From assembly GCF_905220565.1 (NCBI RefSeq), contig NC_059401.1, positions 8,023,001-8,087,000 of the forward strand: a DNA stretch of 64,000 nt. The letters run 5' to 3'. Position numbers and translations under genes: made by a program. How positions within the stretch are numbered: the stretch's first letter is position 1; every line of letters begins with the position of its first letter. The DNA is from Melitaea cinxia (Eukaryota; Arthropoda; Insecta; Lepidoptera; Nymphalidae). The notes under the pieces were generated by a model. The model was not told the DNA's origin, did no database searches, and was given only the letters and a program-made list of their open reading frames with translations. Of this stretch, positions 9,119 to 23,200 are shown one piece after another.

Positions 9119-12100
9119 TATTTTTGAAATTGATTATCCGATACGAAATTACTCGTATTTGTGTCTTTTATTTTTTAAATTAATATTCATATTATGTTAT
9201 GAAAATTGCTATTATATTCTATAGGGAACAGGCTTTATTTTACTCCTTAAAGATAAAGTCAGAAAAGAGTATTTCATATTTTTCATCACGTTAACAAATT
9301 GTGGCAATGCAAGCGTAAGGCTGTGTGTAGGCAAAATAGATGATACCCAGATAAAAATCCCTTACATTGTTGTAAAGAATAATAAATAAACGAATGTAAA
9401 AAATATACTACAGCAATGTATAAAAAATAATTTTACTAAGTACAAAAACGATTTTGACAACGCCGCGTAATATTCAATTTTGTATACATATATATGAATT
9501 TATAAATTTTTTACAACATATTTAATTTTAATTCCTAAAGTAAAAATAAAAATTATGGGCTTATAGTGATTTATTAATAGTCTTTAAAGGGAGTTTTGTC
9601 GTTTATATCTAAATTTCACTGAAAATTATTATATTTCAACTGGTGGTTTCATTTTACTAGGTATATTTAAAACTTCATAAAACTCTACAAATTTACAAAA
9701 ATGCGTGAACGCTAATTAACACTAACCACGCAGAAGCACATATTACTCCTTTTTGAAGTCGGCTAAAATTTCAATATAAAAATGAAATAATAGGGTTAAA
9801 ATGAGGGCTTTTCAATGGTTTTAAAGCAAACTTACTAAACGTAGAACTTTTAATTTCATTAAATTTTCCTCGCCTTTAGGAGGATCATTGTAAATTAGGC
9901 TCAAGTTATCGTTGTAAAAGTAACAATTTGTTGGATGCTATGGTTACGGGTACTTTTATAAGGAAAATTTTAGATATTAGCGTTTGGATTTATGTATATC
10001 ACGTTAAAATTATTCTACATTTAACTAAGAGGAGGTCAAAAATGTTTTTTATTCGGACATCGATTTAGAACACAAATATGTCAAAACTTATTGCCAAAAA
10101 AACTATTGTTTGTATTTTCCACACATTTTGATAACATAAATATTTTTAATTTATATTTTTTACGAACTAAGATGATTTTTTTATTTTTATTTTTTTATTT
10201 TCATAACGTCTATTGGTACTAATTCAAAATATAATAATCGACCATAATGGATTACGTTTGGAGGGAAGTCGATGTATTTGATTGTTTTCAAATAAAATTA
10301 CTTGAACTTAAAATAAAACGAACTTGATTCACATAATTATTATTGCGGCCCATTTTCATCATTTCTTTCATAATGGCGGGTTGCGAGGGCAAAGCAATTT
10401 TGTCAGGGCCTACAGAAATTTGAAAAAGGAAAATTACACAATTTGCTAATAGCTATGGTACGGATAATTTTCTTGGCGCAGTTTTTATGTTGGAACGTAT
10501 TTTATAAGAAAACTAGTTTGTATTGAAATTTTACTCTGCTAATGTCTCATTGTAAACAACATTAATACATTGGTCTGTATTAGTTATTAGGTAATATAAA
10601 TTTTTTATTTTGGTTTATTTACGCACACTTTCGACTTCATATCCTTTCCGATTTCTTTTAGTAAAAGTTGCCTGGAAGAGATTGTCAAGAGTGATAAGTT
10701 CGCCTTTGCTACTTTCATTAATTTTTAACTACCAAACAAATGTCTTCTTTTGTTCTAGGTGTATGCAATAAAGACTGTGCTTTATCTATGTAACTTAATT
10801 AGTAGTATAAGACGTAGTAGTAAATATAAATATAGTAGCCACTACTAAGTTATTTGTCTCCATATTATGGCGGTAAATTTAGGAGCAATAAAGTTTTACT
10901 CTATAAGATTTTTAATTTTAAAACGTAAGTATTAAAGATATAAAGTCGGCGTGTAAATTGCTAGAGCTCACATAAATTTCTATAAAAAGTCAGGTAGAAA
11001 GGGGAGAAGTTAGAATTAATGTTATTAAAATTTCATTTAGTAACTCCCTTTAACCAGATATTGCTAGTTCTTGTTGTTTTGGATTATATAGTAGTTTAAA
11101 GCGCCATTTTCTACTGTAAAAGTTATATTTATTTTTGTCGGAGTATTAAGATTAATTTAGGCAATGTAGTCATTGATAATTTAGTTAAGTGGAATCTTTG
11201 CTGGCCTTCTATGTATAAATTACACAAATTATAAAAAATAAGGTTTAATGTACGACTAAATTAGACAGGTATAGATATAGATATTAGGATATACATAGAA
11301 CTATGTCATTACAACTTTCGTATTATATTAAATTTCTTTGGTTTTAGTTGTATCTTAACAAACATGAGTTGTCAGTCATTACAGCGCTACAGAACCCTCT
11401 AACAATTGTGAGAGCTCAACTTTCTCTTGGTTTGTTTTGTATTAAAGTAAATACAAGTTATTACTTTGCACACAATGTACGTTGCCAGAATTTTATTTAT
11501 GTATATTTCCCTCATTATTAAAAAAACTCATTCAAATAAGCACTCAGCTGTAATGTAAGCGCTAAATGAATATCGTTAAAAGCCGAGTTCATATAGAGTT
11601 ATTACTACGAAAGACTTTCATAGTTGAATGGTAACAGCAACCTTTTGTAAGGTGAATACGAAACTATCCCGAGTCGGAGAGATTAAAGACGTTATTCAGC
11701 ATGTCACGCCGGCGAACGAAATGTTCCGTATAAATAATCCTGAATAAAGCCTTCACACAAAATGGGCGACGCAAGTGGGGGGAAGAGAGATTTATCCTCT
11801 TGAATCTAATCTTGCGGATGGCGAAAAGAGCATTTTCTACAAAAAATTTTGTCTCAATTCTCGCGTCCCGAGCGCGACACTATATACGTCGGGACAATTC
11901 CCCTTTGTCTACTGGAACGTCGTTCGGTCGAGATGAATTAAAGTACAACTCAAAGGTAGAGGGGATCAGATGTTTTGTTGCAACATTGATTCTGTTACAT
12001 TTTGTGGATTTAAATTCAACAATACGCTAGTAGGAGGATAGAAACTACGACAGCTATTACTACGCTTAAAAAAACTCATGTCCTGACTGATTTATATGGG

Positions 12101-12736
12101 ATTTCTTATGTAGATAAAACTCAGCTTATTTCAAATGCAGGTATAATATCCTTCTGTGCGAGCAAATCCGCAGTAGGGAATTTTAAATTTCTAAATTAGA
12201 AAAGTTAGTATATAGTTTGAAAATGGTTTTCATTTAAAACAATGTTACATTAAAAAAAAGATAATGTACAAAACTTTATTCTATATTTCTTGTAAAATTT
12301 TCTAAACATAGTTTAAGTAGTCAAATGGAATCAATAAACAAAATTGGATTATCCTATTTTTTATTTTTATTTTAACATAATAAAAATTATATTTATTGAT
12401 ATTAATAGTTAATAGCAATATATAAACGTATAGTTATATAGAATTAATCACCACTAATAGTTAATACAAAATAGTATTTAACAAATATTAAAAAATAATA
12501 TCCTCAAACTGGGGATTTATTCTGGTAACTTTGAGATTTTGCTAATTGGATTAAATTACACACAAGGGAGAACAATGTTTGCCATAAAAGAAAATGAGTT
12601 TTGTTTACTTTAATGTATTTAATTAAATTATATCATGTTGTGTATTCGTATATGTTTCTTTATTACCAGAAAATTGTACAATACGTTACCATATAAGCCA
12701 GTACATGTTCTACTTTTTGGCAAAATACTCTTTTTT
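9119..12736. other. No gene recognised
   Basis: Long AT-rich stretch. A tiny HINE-like end (CTCCTTTTTGAAGTCGGC) occurs at about 9747-9766. The 76-codon frame at 11800-12030 has no domain. I see no rRNA, tRNA or conserved coding block. Confidence 0.45.
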
Positions 12737-12820
12737 TAACCGTCTTTTCAATTCGATTGTATTTTTTATGTATGTTACCTCAGAACTTTTGGATGAGTGA
12801 ACCGATTTCAATGTTTTTTT

Positions 12821-12859
12821 TAACCGACTTCCAAAAAAGGAGGAGGTTCTCAATTCGAC

Positions 12860-12906
<47 letters not shown>

Positions 12907-14690
12907 ATGTTACATCAGAACTTTTGACCAGGTAGACCGATTTCGACAAATTTTGTTTTAATCGAAAGGTGGTGTGTGCCGATTGGTCCCATTTAAATTT
13001 ATTTGAGATCTAACAACTACTTTTCAAATTATATCTAATAATGCGTTTTTACTTGACGCTTTTTTCGTCGACCTACGTTGTATTATACCACATAACTTTC
13101 TACTGGGTGTACCGATTTTGATAATTCTTTTTTTGTTGGAAAGGGGATATCCCTAGTTTGGTACCATGATAAGGAAACCAGGATCTGATGATGGGATCCC
13201 AGAGAAATCGAGAGAAACTCTTGAAAATCCGCAATAACTTTTTACTGGGTGTATCGATTTTGATAATTTTTACTTTAATCGAAAGCTGATGTTTATCATG
13301 TGGTCACATATAAATTTTATTGAGATCTAATAACTACTTTTTGATTAATCTTTGATAACGCGTATTTACTTGACATTATTTTCGTCACCTTACGTTGTAT
13401 TATACCTCATAACTTTTTACTGGGTGCACCGATTTTGACGTTTCTTATATAAATTAAAAGCTACTATTCGTCACGTGGTCCCATTCAAATTTAATTGAGA
13501 TTTGATTCGTAATTTGTGAGTTATATCTAATATTGCGTATTTACTTGACGGTTTTTTCGTCACCCTACGTTGTATTATACGTTATATCTTTTTACTGGGT
13601 GCACTGATTTTCATCTTTTTTGTATAAATCAAAAGCGAATACTTGTCATGTCGTCCGTTTTAAATATGATTGAGATATAATGAGCAATTTTTGAGTAATC
13701 TTTGATGACACGTATTTACATGACGATGTTAAGACGACTGCGGTCATGTTCAATACTTTGCCACAACGCCATCTATCAAAATGTAATGAAATTACTTCGT
13801 TCACTATCGATCAAATTACAATATTCCACTAGAGTAGAGAGTAGCAGTTTATTCGTTATAAATATATTTGAGCTTTTAATTTTTGAGTTATCGCTAATAC
13901 TGGGTATTTACTTGGCTATTTTACGTCGACCAACGTTATATTAACCTCATTACTATTTTACTGGGTGGACCGATATCGATGATTCTTTTTTTAATCGATA
14001 GGTGGTGCTTGTCATGTAGTCCCATTTAAATATAATTCAGATTTGACTCGAACTTTTTGAGCTATATCTGATATGGCGTATTTACTTGACTGTTTTTGGA
14101 GTTTTCTCCTTAAGAATCGATTTTCATTTAAGGCCCCGGAATGAAAAAATTGAACAGTAAAATTTACTGAACGAATGACCTTGTTAGAGATGGCGTTCAG
14201 ACGTTTTCTAATAACGCAATTAGGTTCCGATAGATGGCGTTATTGCATTCATTTATTTACAATTTGATATAGTAATAATATATTTCTTAGACTAGTAAGC
14301 CTTTTTGTGCCTATTTAGACAGTTGATCTGAAGGGGTAAACTCCAGTCATGCATCGGAGCTGTGTGAAAACATGAACATTACATATTTTTAATAAAAAAG
14401 ACATAAACCGTAATTCAATATAAATCCGCTTCAACTAAAAAACCCGCCGTAATAAGCGATGTCAGCGCTTCGCGCGAATCGACGACGGGCCTTTTATGAA
14501 ATTTTTGCCTACAATCGCTAACAAAATGTTAGAAATAACAGTAGAACATTATATAATTCTACAATTTTATAATGTCGCGTTATATGGAATACGAACAAAG
14601 TATTACTATTTTTTCGTCGATCTACGTTGTATTACTCTTCGATGTAATTGAAGTCGGTTTTTTTTTCGTTTGCGAGCAAACACAATTATT
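12821..14690 (+). mobile_element. HINE-like element (inner copy), long form
   Basis: It starts TAACCGACTTCCAAAAAAGG and ends with GAAGTCGGTTTTTTTTTCG, the perfect hairpin GTTTGC GA GCAAAC (14669-14682) and ACAATTA. Subterminal inverted repeats AACCGACTTC / GAAGTCGGTT lie at both ends. The interior has a T-run (12868-12902), several ~175-bp repeat units and a ~500-bp block (about 14090-14600) absent from shorter copies. There is no coding capacity; the 79-codon frame at 12710-12949 is a translated T-run. I infer a non-autonomous Helentron (HINE/DINE-1 type); an autonomous partner is not in this window. Confidence 0.6.
13095..14090. repeat. Diverged ~175-bp tandem units inside the HINE-like element
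   Basis: TTTTTACTGGGTG with ACCGATTTT recurs at about 13101, 13243, 13418, 13593 and 13959. Between landmarks come AATCGAAAGCTGATG, CATGTGGTCCCATTTAAAT, GAGATCTGATAAC, GTATTTACTTGACG and ACCTACGTTGTATTATACC. Spacings are 142, 175, 175 and 366 bp, the last covering a degenerate unit. Confidence 0.7.
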
Positions 14691-14987
14691 TTTAATCAAA
14701 GGGTAGTTAGTGCGTGTCATGTAAATTTAATTGGGATCTGATAAGTACTTTTTGACTTTTCACTGAGTATGCCGATTGTAATGAGACTTGTTTTATTCAA
14801 AAGGTGGTACTTGTCTTGTATTTCAATTTAAATTTTATTGAGATCTGATTATTGATTTTTGAGTAATCTAAGTCAACGCGATATTTTTCCTTTACTTACG
14901 TTGTATTAATTGTTTTCTTACGTTGTTTACTTGTTACTTTACGTGAATTTTAGTCGGTTTTTCTCATTTGCGAGCAAGCACAATTAC

Positions 14988-16139
14988 TTCAGTTACGAAT
15001 TGGAGCGTGTAGTATATTGATTTGTAGTCTTAAATATTTCAAGATATGTCCCGATTCACATACATTATGATCTTTTCTTCAATGTTGAGTATTATACAAA
15101 TTAGAAAATAAAACAGTTGTTAAGAAATTTACACTGATATTTTATCTGTTTACAACGACGACAATCAAATCAGAACAAACGATAAAAAAATTAAATTTAA
15201 TTTATTTTTCATTATTGATCACTAAATGTATTTATTTTACGCTTACAATTTTTTTTTAATGTAAAACATAAATTGTGTAGATGAGTACCGTCTTATTGGA
15301 ATAATTACTTTCAATATTTAAATATTAAATAAAAATTCAAATATAGTTCAATTCGAAATACACAAAAATGATAACAAGTACACTCAAACACAAAAACCTC
15401 ATAAAACCTCGAAGAGCCCATTGGCGTACTTTGTAATGACCCTATGAATGTTTATCAAAAAAAAAATAATAATAATTAAGCTATACCAGTCGGCTGTTAC
15501 CTATAACACAAGCATTAAGTTGCTTACTTTAGGAACAGATTACGATGTGTGTATGTTTTAAATATTTTATTTATTATTTATAAAAATCATGTCAAGATCA
15601 GTGTGAATACATATTTGAACAAGTCAAAATATTAATGTCTATGCTACCTGCTCTATTTCACCAACGTTGAATTAAGATACTTGACGAAATGGTTGACATT
15701 AGTAGCTGCTCCTTCTGTCAACATTACTCAAAAATTATTTGTTCATAATATGTCTTTTTTACTGGATATACCTTATTAAAAACGTCCTTATTGTGTAAGT
15801 TGTTAACCGAAATGTGGTGACAGGTTATTGCGATGGTTACAGGTTCTGGTTGTTGCGCTAGAGATCCCGAATGTTGTCTTACTCATTAGAAATAATTTTA
15901 TAGTGCACAGACGTTTGTCACTATTAGAGCATTTTACGTCGTGTTGTTTGTGTTTTCGGATTCATTCTGTGCCTATTAGGGTTTATAAAATAAAATTGTC
16001 CTTTATTAAAACTATTTATTCTTTTAAAAGTAGTAATTTAACCCATGGTAGCGTTAACAGTTGTTTTGATATATAGTAAATCATATTACCTTTTCTATTA
16101 TTCTCTTAACGTTAGACTAACACAAAATAAGATTAGATT
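14988..16139. other. No gene; short repeat fragment at 15484-15541
   Basis: Mostly AT-rich unique-looking sequence. The fragment at 15484-15541 (AAGCATTAAGTTGCTTACTT core) is the inverted partner of 7216-7262. The open frame at 15828-16076 (82 codons) has no recognisable domain. Confidence 0.45.
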
Positions 16140-16330
16140 TCAGAGGTGAGCCAGTCAGTCCCCATAGAGGAGAAGTCTTGCCTTTTCGCCGAGGCCAGCC
16201 TGTCGCTGGAGGGATCCTGTTGCCTCGATCCGGGACCCTCCAATTAAAGCGGCTTAAGGCTCCCGTAGGGGTTTGGTCGGTATTGCACCCCCAAGTGCTG
16301 AAGCCGACATACGGTCTAGGACTACCTACT
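16140..16330. repeat. GC-rich unclassified segment, probably retrotransposon-derived
   Basis: This is a sharp change to GC-rich sequence within AT-rich DNA, with CGAGGCCAGCCTGTCGCTGG and GGCTCCCGTAGGGGTTTGGT. The style resembles untranslated regions of insect LINEs, but I cannot name the family and see no long frame. Confidence 0.35.
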
Positions 16331-16479
16331 GACTAATTCAAACAAACTCTCAAGCTTTATAACAAAAATATTTTATAGATATATGTTATTATAGAATAGA
16401 TACAATTGTTTGCTCCGTTAGAAGCGAACGACTGTCGCTTATATTTCATTTATCATAATTTAAAATTCATCTCGTGCTC

Positions 16480-16575
16480 AGCGGCGAAGGAAGACATCGT
16501 GAGAAAACCTCGGGAGAAATCCTGAAACGTGTACCGCCAATCAGCACTAGAGCAGCGTGGCAGATTGAGCTCTCA
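16480..16575. repeat. Dispersed lepidopteran repeat fragment
   Basis: GGCGAAGGAAGACATCGTGA, AAACCTCGGGAGAAATCCTG and CACTAGAGCAGCGTGGCAGA match in order a repeat I know as common in moths and butterflies. The copy is short and lacks its end. Confidence 0.45.
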
Positions 16576-16984
16576 TTTTCCTTCTTAATACGAAAAGAGA
16601 CTTTTAGACTTAGGATTAGGAAGTATATTTTGTAAGATTATGATGTTGTTTCTATGCAAAATATTTATTATAATTATTATTGAACTTTATTTCTGGTTTT
16701 CATAATCCCCTAATAATTGATGAAGGATTGTAGAACGTTCTTTCGCTGTCGCAGAGTAGAGTGTTTCAATGTCAATCACAGTCACACCGTGGGACTGTTT
16801 GTTAATTTAATTTAAATCTTTAAATTTAATTTTTAGTCGATTGCTACTATTCATATTATGATAGATCGATTTCAAACAATAAAAACAACTTTTATTGCAA
16901 TTTTATCTAATAAATTCATCGTAAATGTACATTTCGTTTAAAAGGGTTGCTGTGGAGTTTTTTGAGGATTCTTTCTAGCAGTAC

Positions 16985-17206
16985 CTATCTGAATATTGCA
17001 ATCCATTTCTGGACATAGGCCTTCCTAAGTTCACCTACACCGGCAATCTTACTTAGATTGTCGATTCAGCGGGCCAGAGGACGTCTCACACTGCGTTTTC
17101 CAAGACGCGGTCTCCACTCCAGGACCTGTCTGCTCCAACGGTCATTGGTCCTACGGCACAGGTTACCAGCCCACTGCCACTTAGACTTGCTAATTCTTTA
17201 GGCTAT
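16985..17206 (-). pseudogene. RTE-type LINE C-terminus, decayed
   Basis: The minus strand, with frame changes, carries the C-terminal blocks of lepidopteran RTE reverse transcriptases: WAGNLCRR, a VLEWRPRLGKRS block, RPLARWIDNL, and a terminal YVQKW-like block near 17010. The same blocks occur in sense orientation at 28500-28740. There is no catalytic domain in this fragment. Confidence 0.62.
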
Positions 17207-20200
17207 GTATAAATGAATCGCAGAAATGTATTTACGTGCATGATTTTTTTATTGTTTATTAACAACAGAACCAAGTGTAAAAGTAAAATAATATAGTTTG
17301 CTAGGACAGCTAGATAATTATGAATGATTAATTTATTGAGTGACGATTACGAAATGCGCTTTTGAAGCCTACTTAAATCAAGATTTTTTTATTTTAATGA
17401 AACAAATTTGTTATTTATTTTACGTAACGCTAAATAACTAAACTACAAGATCGATAGACATATACATTTTTTTAAATAGCAAACGCTTAAGTTGCAGTGA
17501 ATAAAATAGGTAATAACAATAATAGGTGAGCACATGAAGGAGTAGACATTTCTATAAAGGCTCTTGTACTGTAATTGCAATTAAAATACACAACGAACAA
17601 TTGCGTTATTCCGTCAATAGATTCAAAACAATTTTTTTCTTTTTATAGAATAATACACTTATATAAAAGTTTATATATGTGATTCAGGTCTGTATTTAGA
17701 GCATACATATCTGTGCCTGAAATAAAAAATTGTTTCCTAAGAGTCTCTTTCTAGTCCAGCCAGTTACAAGAGCACTTCTCAAAACGACCAATGCAACGTG
17801 ACCTTTTCCCTTTTATATAGTCCACTTAGCTATCACGGGTACAGCGCACTTATTGCTGTTACCAATCTCTGCTCTATTCAATTTTAGCAACTTTTTTTCT
17901 TTACTTTTTATCACGTATTTTAGGTACCACTATACAGGTTTACGATTTCATCGAAAATAGCGATTTTAATCCATCAATACATTTTTATTAGAGCAGTTAA
18001 GATATATATAATATAAATATAGTAAGTGTTTCTTTTTTGAAATACGCATATATCGTCTCCGTTAAACGTTATTACAAAAAATGTTTATATTATTAAAGGT
18101 TAAAATTAAAAATTAAGAGAACCTTTTGATGTTTTATTCTACGTCATAAAGTGAAACAATGATTTTGGGTATTACATCTCATAGCGATGTAATCAACGAA
18201 TGAATTATGAAAAAAACTCTGAGGTAAATCACAAAACAATATTAATTCCTAAATTTAATGCACTTTTTTTTAATATTCTTGTAGATAGAATACCTATTTT
18301 TAAGAAGTCAGATTATACGTATTATTACAATGTACAGAAAAATGCCCTATCCGAATAACCAACATGTTTTGATATTATTAACTGATTACATTTTCACCTT
18401 TGTCCTAATAAGGTACATTTTTGTACATAGCTCACAACAATGGAATCACTTAAATCCAGATGAAATGTCTCAACGTTGAATCCAACCTTTTGTTACTTTA
18501 ATTAAATCCATCCTCGGTGTGTGTTTATCTTCCACTAATTCTCGGAACCTCTACCCTGCTTACGATGAAACTTGCATTTGAACTTATTTGGTCACGTAAG
18601 CTACAGTTCGAACTATTTTACTGTTCTTCTTTATCTGCTATACAGTTTAACTGTTTATTACCTGACGGAAAATAAACAGCTCAGGGAAATTGTGGTCACT
18701 ACGAGGAAGCAAAATAACCAAGTCAGTACAAAAGATAAGTAAGTCTTATCGTGTAATCATTCGGGGAGATTGCTCCATCTATTGGATTTAGTGATTTGAT
18801 GACAACTACATAACATGAAATGGTAAGTGTTCGTTACAAACGAAATCTTTATATGCAGTTATTACAAAAATGTATTTTTAATGTAAATGATATTATAAAA
18901 CTAACATATATTATAAAAGTTTCAGCATATAATGTGAAACAACATAGAAAAAAATATATTGAAGAAAGTTTTTCTTATATTCAATACAAAAAAAGCAATA
19001 ACATTCATCGAGAAATGTATTATTTTTCATGAAAATCGTTATTTTAGTCGTCAGAATGTATGTATGTGTCTAAACTATGGATTTAACAGTCAACTACACC
19101 TGTGTCAATTAACGAACAAGGCCCAGGCCAACAGTATAACTGATTCAATGTGGTTAGCCTAAAATAATACATAGGCCGATGTCTAACTAGCCAGACTGTG
19201 TGTACGAACTACACACTATCTACCCAATCTTTCGTATTTACCCTTCCAATTATCCTTTGCAACGAGAGAATTAGAGAACTATTGACAAAGCCTATTTTAA
19301 TAAGTGGTCGGTCACTGCAAGAAAAAATGATAAATATAAGCGTGATATCAATTTAATTATTAAACCAAAAACGTAATTCAAGCTTTTCATTTTTTTTGCA
19401 GAAAAAGAAACTGATCATTTCCGTTAGTTGTCTTATTTGTATTCAATAGAAAGTATAATTTAAGTGAAGAATTTGATCGTATACTTCAATTTTAATCATA
19501 TTTTTCTCAAGGAAAGCAGTGAAAAATTGAGGAATCGACTCACGATTGCGAACGTGAGAAAGTAATCAAAATTTATTATTCTTTTCTTCGATTCCAGCGA
19601 CACGAGAAGTTATTTTAATAAAAATTCTATTTCAATTCAGGCCGTCGAGTAATACATATTTCGACCCCGTAGAATAGAATTTTGTACTTACGTACAAATT
19701 ACAATTTCAGTGTACGTCTTATTTATTAATAACTTGAATCTTAGAAATCTTTGCAGACTAAGGAAATAAAAGATTCCATGTTATTAAACTACCTGTCTGT
19801 TAAAGTTATATAATTAAATTGTCATAATAGAAGTACAGGTTCTCGTATGCTATTTGTTATTGTGTAAACTAAGTACATATGAAGCTATTGGAAACGTGGA
19901 TGCAGAAGTAAATACTAAAATTTAATTATACAAATTTTAATAAAGCATCTAGCTGTAAGGATTATGGAGATTAAAGTGTTGCCTGTAGCTACATCATAAA
20001 TATTATTCTGTGCCCATATTACGAGTCTGGTGAAAGATTTAATTTCGTCGGAATGTTGATTATGTCAGCGGGTGTCCTAATTACATTTCAGCATTGGAGA
20101 ACTTGATGTTTCTTGTTTCTTGTAAATATTGTTATGGAATCGTTTGATATGCAATCGGGAACGTTGGTCTCATGAATAAAATTATGTAACTCGTCGAAAT

Positions 20201-23200
20201 ATTCCGCATTATCCGTCGTCGGCAGGCCGGCTATTGCTCTACAGGGTGTAGTTACTTTCATTTTAACTTCCACAACGATGTGAAAATATTTCTCGGCGAG
20301 TTTATTGCTAGCGAGAGAGTTTCTGCGGTCTAAACGGAAGCTGAATAAAGTATTCAGTTGTGGTATTAAAAGTATCTACACCCTGCCCGCGTGCACTGCT
20401 TTATGTATTTAATCTAGTTTAGTTTATCATCTGATTTTAATATTACTATTTGATAAGAAATGAGAACAAATTTCTTTTTGATCTCGTTTAAATTATTTAG
20501 TTTTGTATAAATTGAAACAGACGTTCGTTATAGATTCTTCTTATTAAGTTAATACCTACAAATAAATGTTATCAAGCTCACCTCTTTAGAAATATACATT
20601 GTGCTTACTCGAGTATTAAACTCATATCTCTGTTTGGTGTGCTCACAAACTTGTACTAACAAGAAATAATTATTACCTTGTGTTGGCGGGCTCATATCGC
20701 ACACGAGAGAGCACTGGGCAAACCGCAAGTACTGTTTACAAATGCTATTAACGTACATTGTAGATAGATATACTATTACATGAAATACGATTACAGACAT
20801 TCAGGGTAGATAAAATATATTCTAACGATTTCAAACTAATCCTTAATATATTGGCGAAGTAAAACAGAGACTTCGATTGGCACAATAAATTTCAAATTTC
20901 ATTATTTGAAGAGGAAGTCGCGAGTTGCCAATAGCTATTGCGTTTTCCGATCACGTCTCCATACTATTGGCGAGGATATTCGAGCCACCTGTGCCCGTAC
21001 TCTATGAGGCTTTAAACACGCCTCTGCTCTCTCGATAAACCGACTGTGAAATATTCGCGGTGTACGCCTGAAGCCACATTTCCTTATGAATGATACATGC
21101 TAGCGTTTGCCGTTTGCCTAGTAGGTACGATCGATCGTACTACTTGTAGATATTGCATAATTTTTAAAAACGAATCGCGCTCGACTTGTTTTTTGCTATT
21201 TAATTTTAAATAAAAAGCTTAAAGCTTATAGTTTTTAAATAATTTTTACGTTAATATATTAAAAACATAAAATTTCACATAAGAAAGAGGCCCAGTATGC
21301 GCTGGCGGGGTGTGGTCATGACCGTATCTCAAATTAAATCTCATAAACAAATCTTCGCTGGGATGAACCACCACCCTTACCATTGGTTTGATTGTGTAAC
21401 AAAAAAAAAATACATTAATATTTTTGAAGGAAATATATCATAAGCAGTAAAGCAAAATACAATCTTTCAAAATATTAATTACATAGTAAATTATAGTAAT
21501 TATTTATTCTTTTGTATTATTATGGCAGTATGTTGTAGCTTTAACCATAGAACGTTAAAAGTAAGTTTTAATAATTATTTTTATACGCTAAGACAGTGTT
21601 TATGAAGGCATTTTATTACTTGAAAAATTTAATTTTATAGTATGGGCTAAAGCTCATTTCTTGGCAGAGTCGCGGGTGCTACGAGTCGCAATTTGTTACC
21701 GTATAGCCTTAAAATCCGTATTTTATTATTTCGTCTACCATTTTTACTTACACTATACCTTCAAGGGGCATATTCGGCAGAGCTGTATCATGCAAAAAAT
21801 ATATTCGAGTGGAGATAAATGATGTATACTATGAGTTTTTGTAGTGTGTACTTATGTATATGTTTATTTATGTGGTAAATACCATACATTTTTTGTGAGA
21901 AAATCGTTTAAAATATCTTGCTATTTAAAAAGCACAATTAGAATCGGTTTGTAGTTAGCGGATGGATCGTGTATTATTCGTATAAATAACACTTATAAAA
22001 ATGGGAAAGTTAACTCCGACATATGACTGGAGTTTTACTCCTTAAAAACGATTATTGTTATATTCCAAAATATAGTTATATTTCTCGAAAAATATGTCAG
22101 TGTTGCTGTTTCACTAGATTTTACTGGCCATAATATTTTATTCGCGCCACAGGCCTTGCTCCTTTTCTAGGTGCTACGAACAGACTACGAAGAGTAGTCT
22201 ACGAACAAGTGAGTTACACCAAAATAGAATTATTCCATTTGTAAAGTTCTTAAATCACTTCTTTTATAAAGTGACTAAAAAAGTCAATCACAAAACATAA
22301 ACAATGTACAACATATTCAACAAAGCTTGATTGTGATTCGTGAAGTTTATGATGGATTAGTAGATCACGGCGTGTTCGTAAAAGCGGGCCTCAGGCTGAA
22401 ATGAAAATGAGAACACCAATGGCAAGAGACATTAAGTCGAACGTTTTACGATACGAGAGAGTTTATACTCTCTCTAATATAAATATAAATCCAGGGTCAC
22501 GTTTTTACCAAGTCGTTGGACAGCCTTTAAACGTAGAACAAATATCCTGTCAGCATTTTGTTATGTTTGCTTTAGATAATTGAAAAATAATAAAATAAAA
22601 ATTTATTTATCATTTTAAGGTTTTTAAATATTCGGTTTTGAGTCACTTTAAATAATGCCTATTGTTTATGTTTTTATAAACAATAGGACGAAAGCAAGTG
22701 TTGATAAATCAAAATATTATTTAGTTGCATCTAAGACTACCTGTATTGTTTGTTCAGATATTTCCAAAACAATATAAGTAACGTTGTACAGGTGAAGATT
22801 AAACCGTTTGAAGGGGATGGTATAAATTCGCGGAATCGCACCTTGCTGACACATAAAGTGAAATAAATAGTCGGGAACCGGCGTTGCGTGCCTCGGCTCC
22901 CGCTGAGCGCTAGCTATAGCTACCAATTGTCATTTCAAATCCAAACATCGACCTGTTTTCATAGAGATATTGTTATTGCTTGAAAGGGATAACTTATTTT
23001 ATGTGCTATACGGTCAGATTTCGTGTGTTTGTAATAGATTATAACAACGACGGCTAGTTTTACGTTGTTGTTCTGTGTAATTCTGTCATTTATATTTATG
23101 TATCGCGTTAATATTAGATATTTACCTCATAATCACGATGAATGCAACTATAATGCTAATTTAAATATGTGTACGATATTACTACAATTAGAAATGTAAC

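Larger units (their letters stand above)
12737..14987 (+). mobile_element. HINE-like element (outer copy) split by a copy of its own family
   Basis: The left part (12737-12820) starts with the 5' end (AACCG, then TCAATTCGATTGTATTTTTT) and stops in ACCGATTTCAATGTTTTTTT. The right part (14691-14987) resumes with TTTAATCAAAGGGTAG and ends TTAGTCGGTTTTTCTCATTT with the decayed hairpin ATTTGC GA GCAAGC and ACAATTA. In intact copies these two edges are contiguous (ACCGATTTTGATAATTTTT, then AATCGAAAGGTGG). The T-run at the junction fits insertion between two Ts without duplication. Confidence 0.7.

Noticed and set aside
12710..12949. 79-codon minus frame with a poly-lysine run
   Set aside because: The lysines come from a T-run inside a HINE-like element; the frame is not conserved in other copies.
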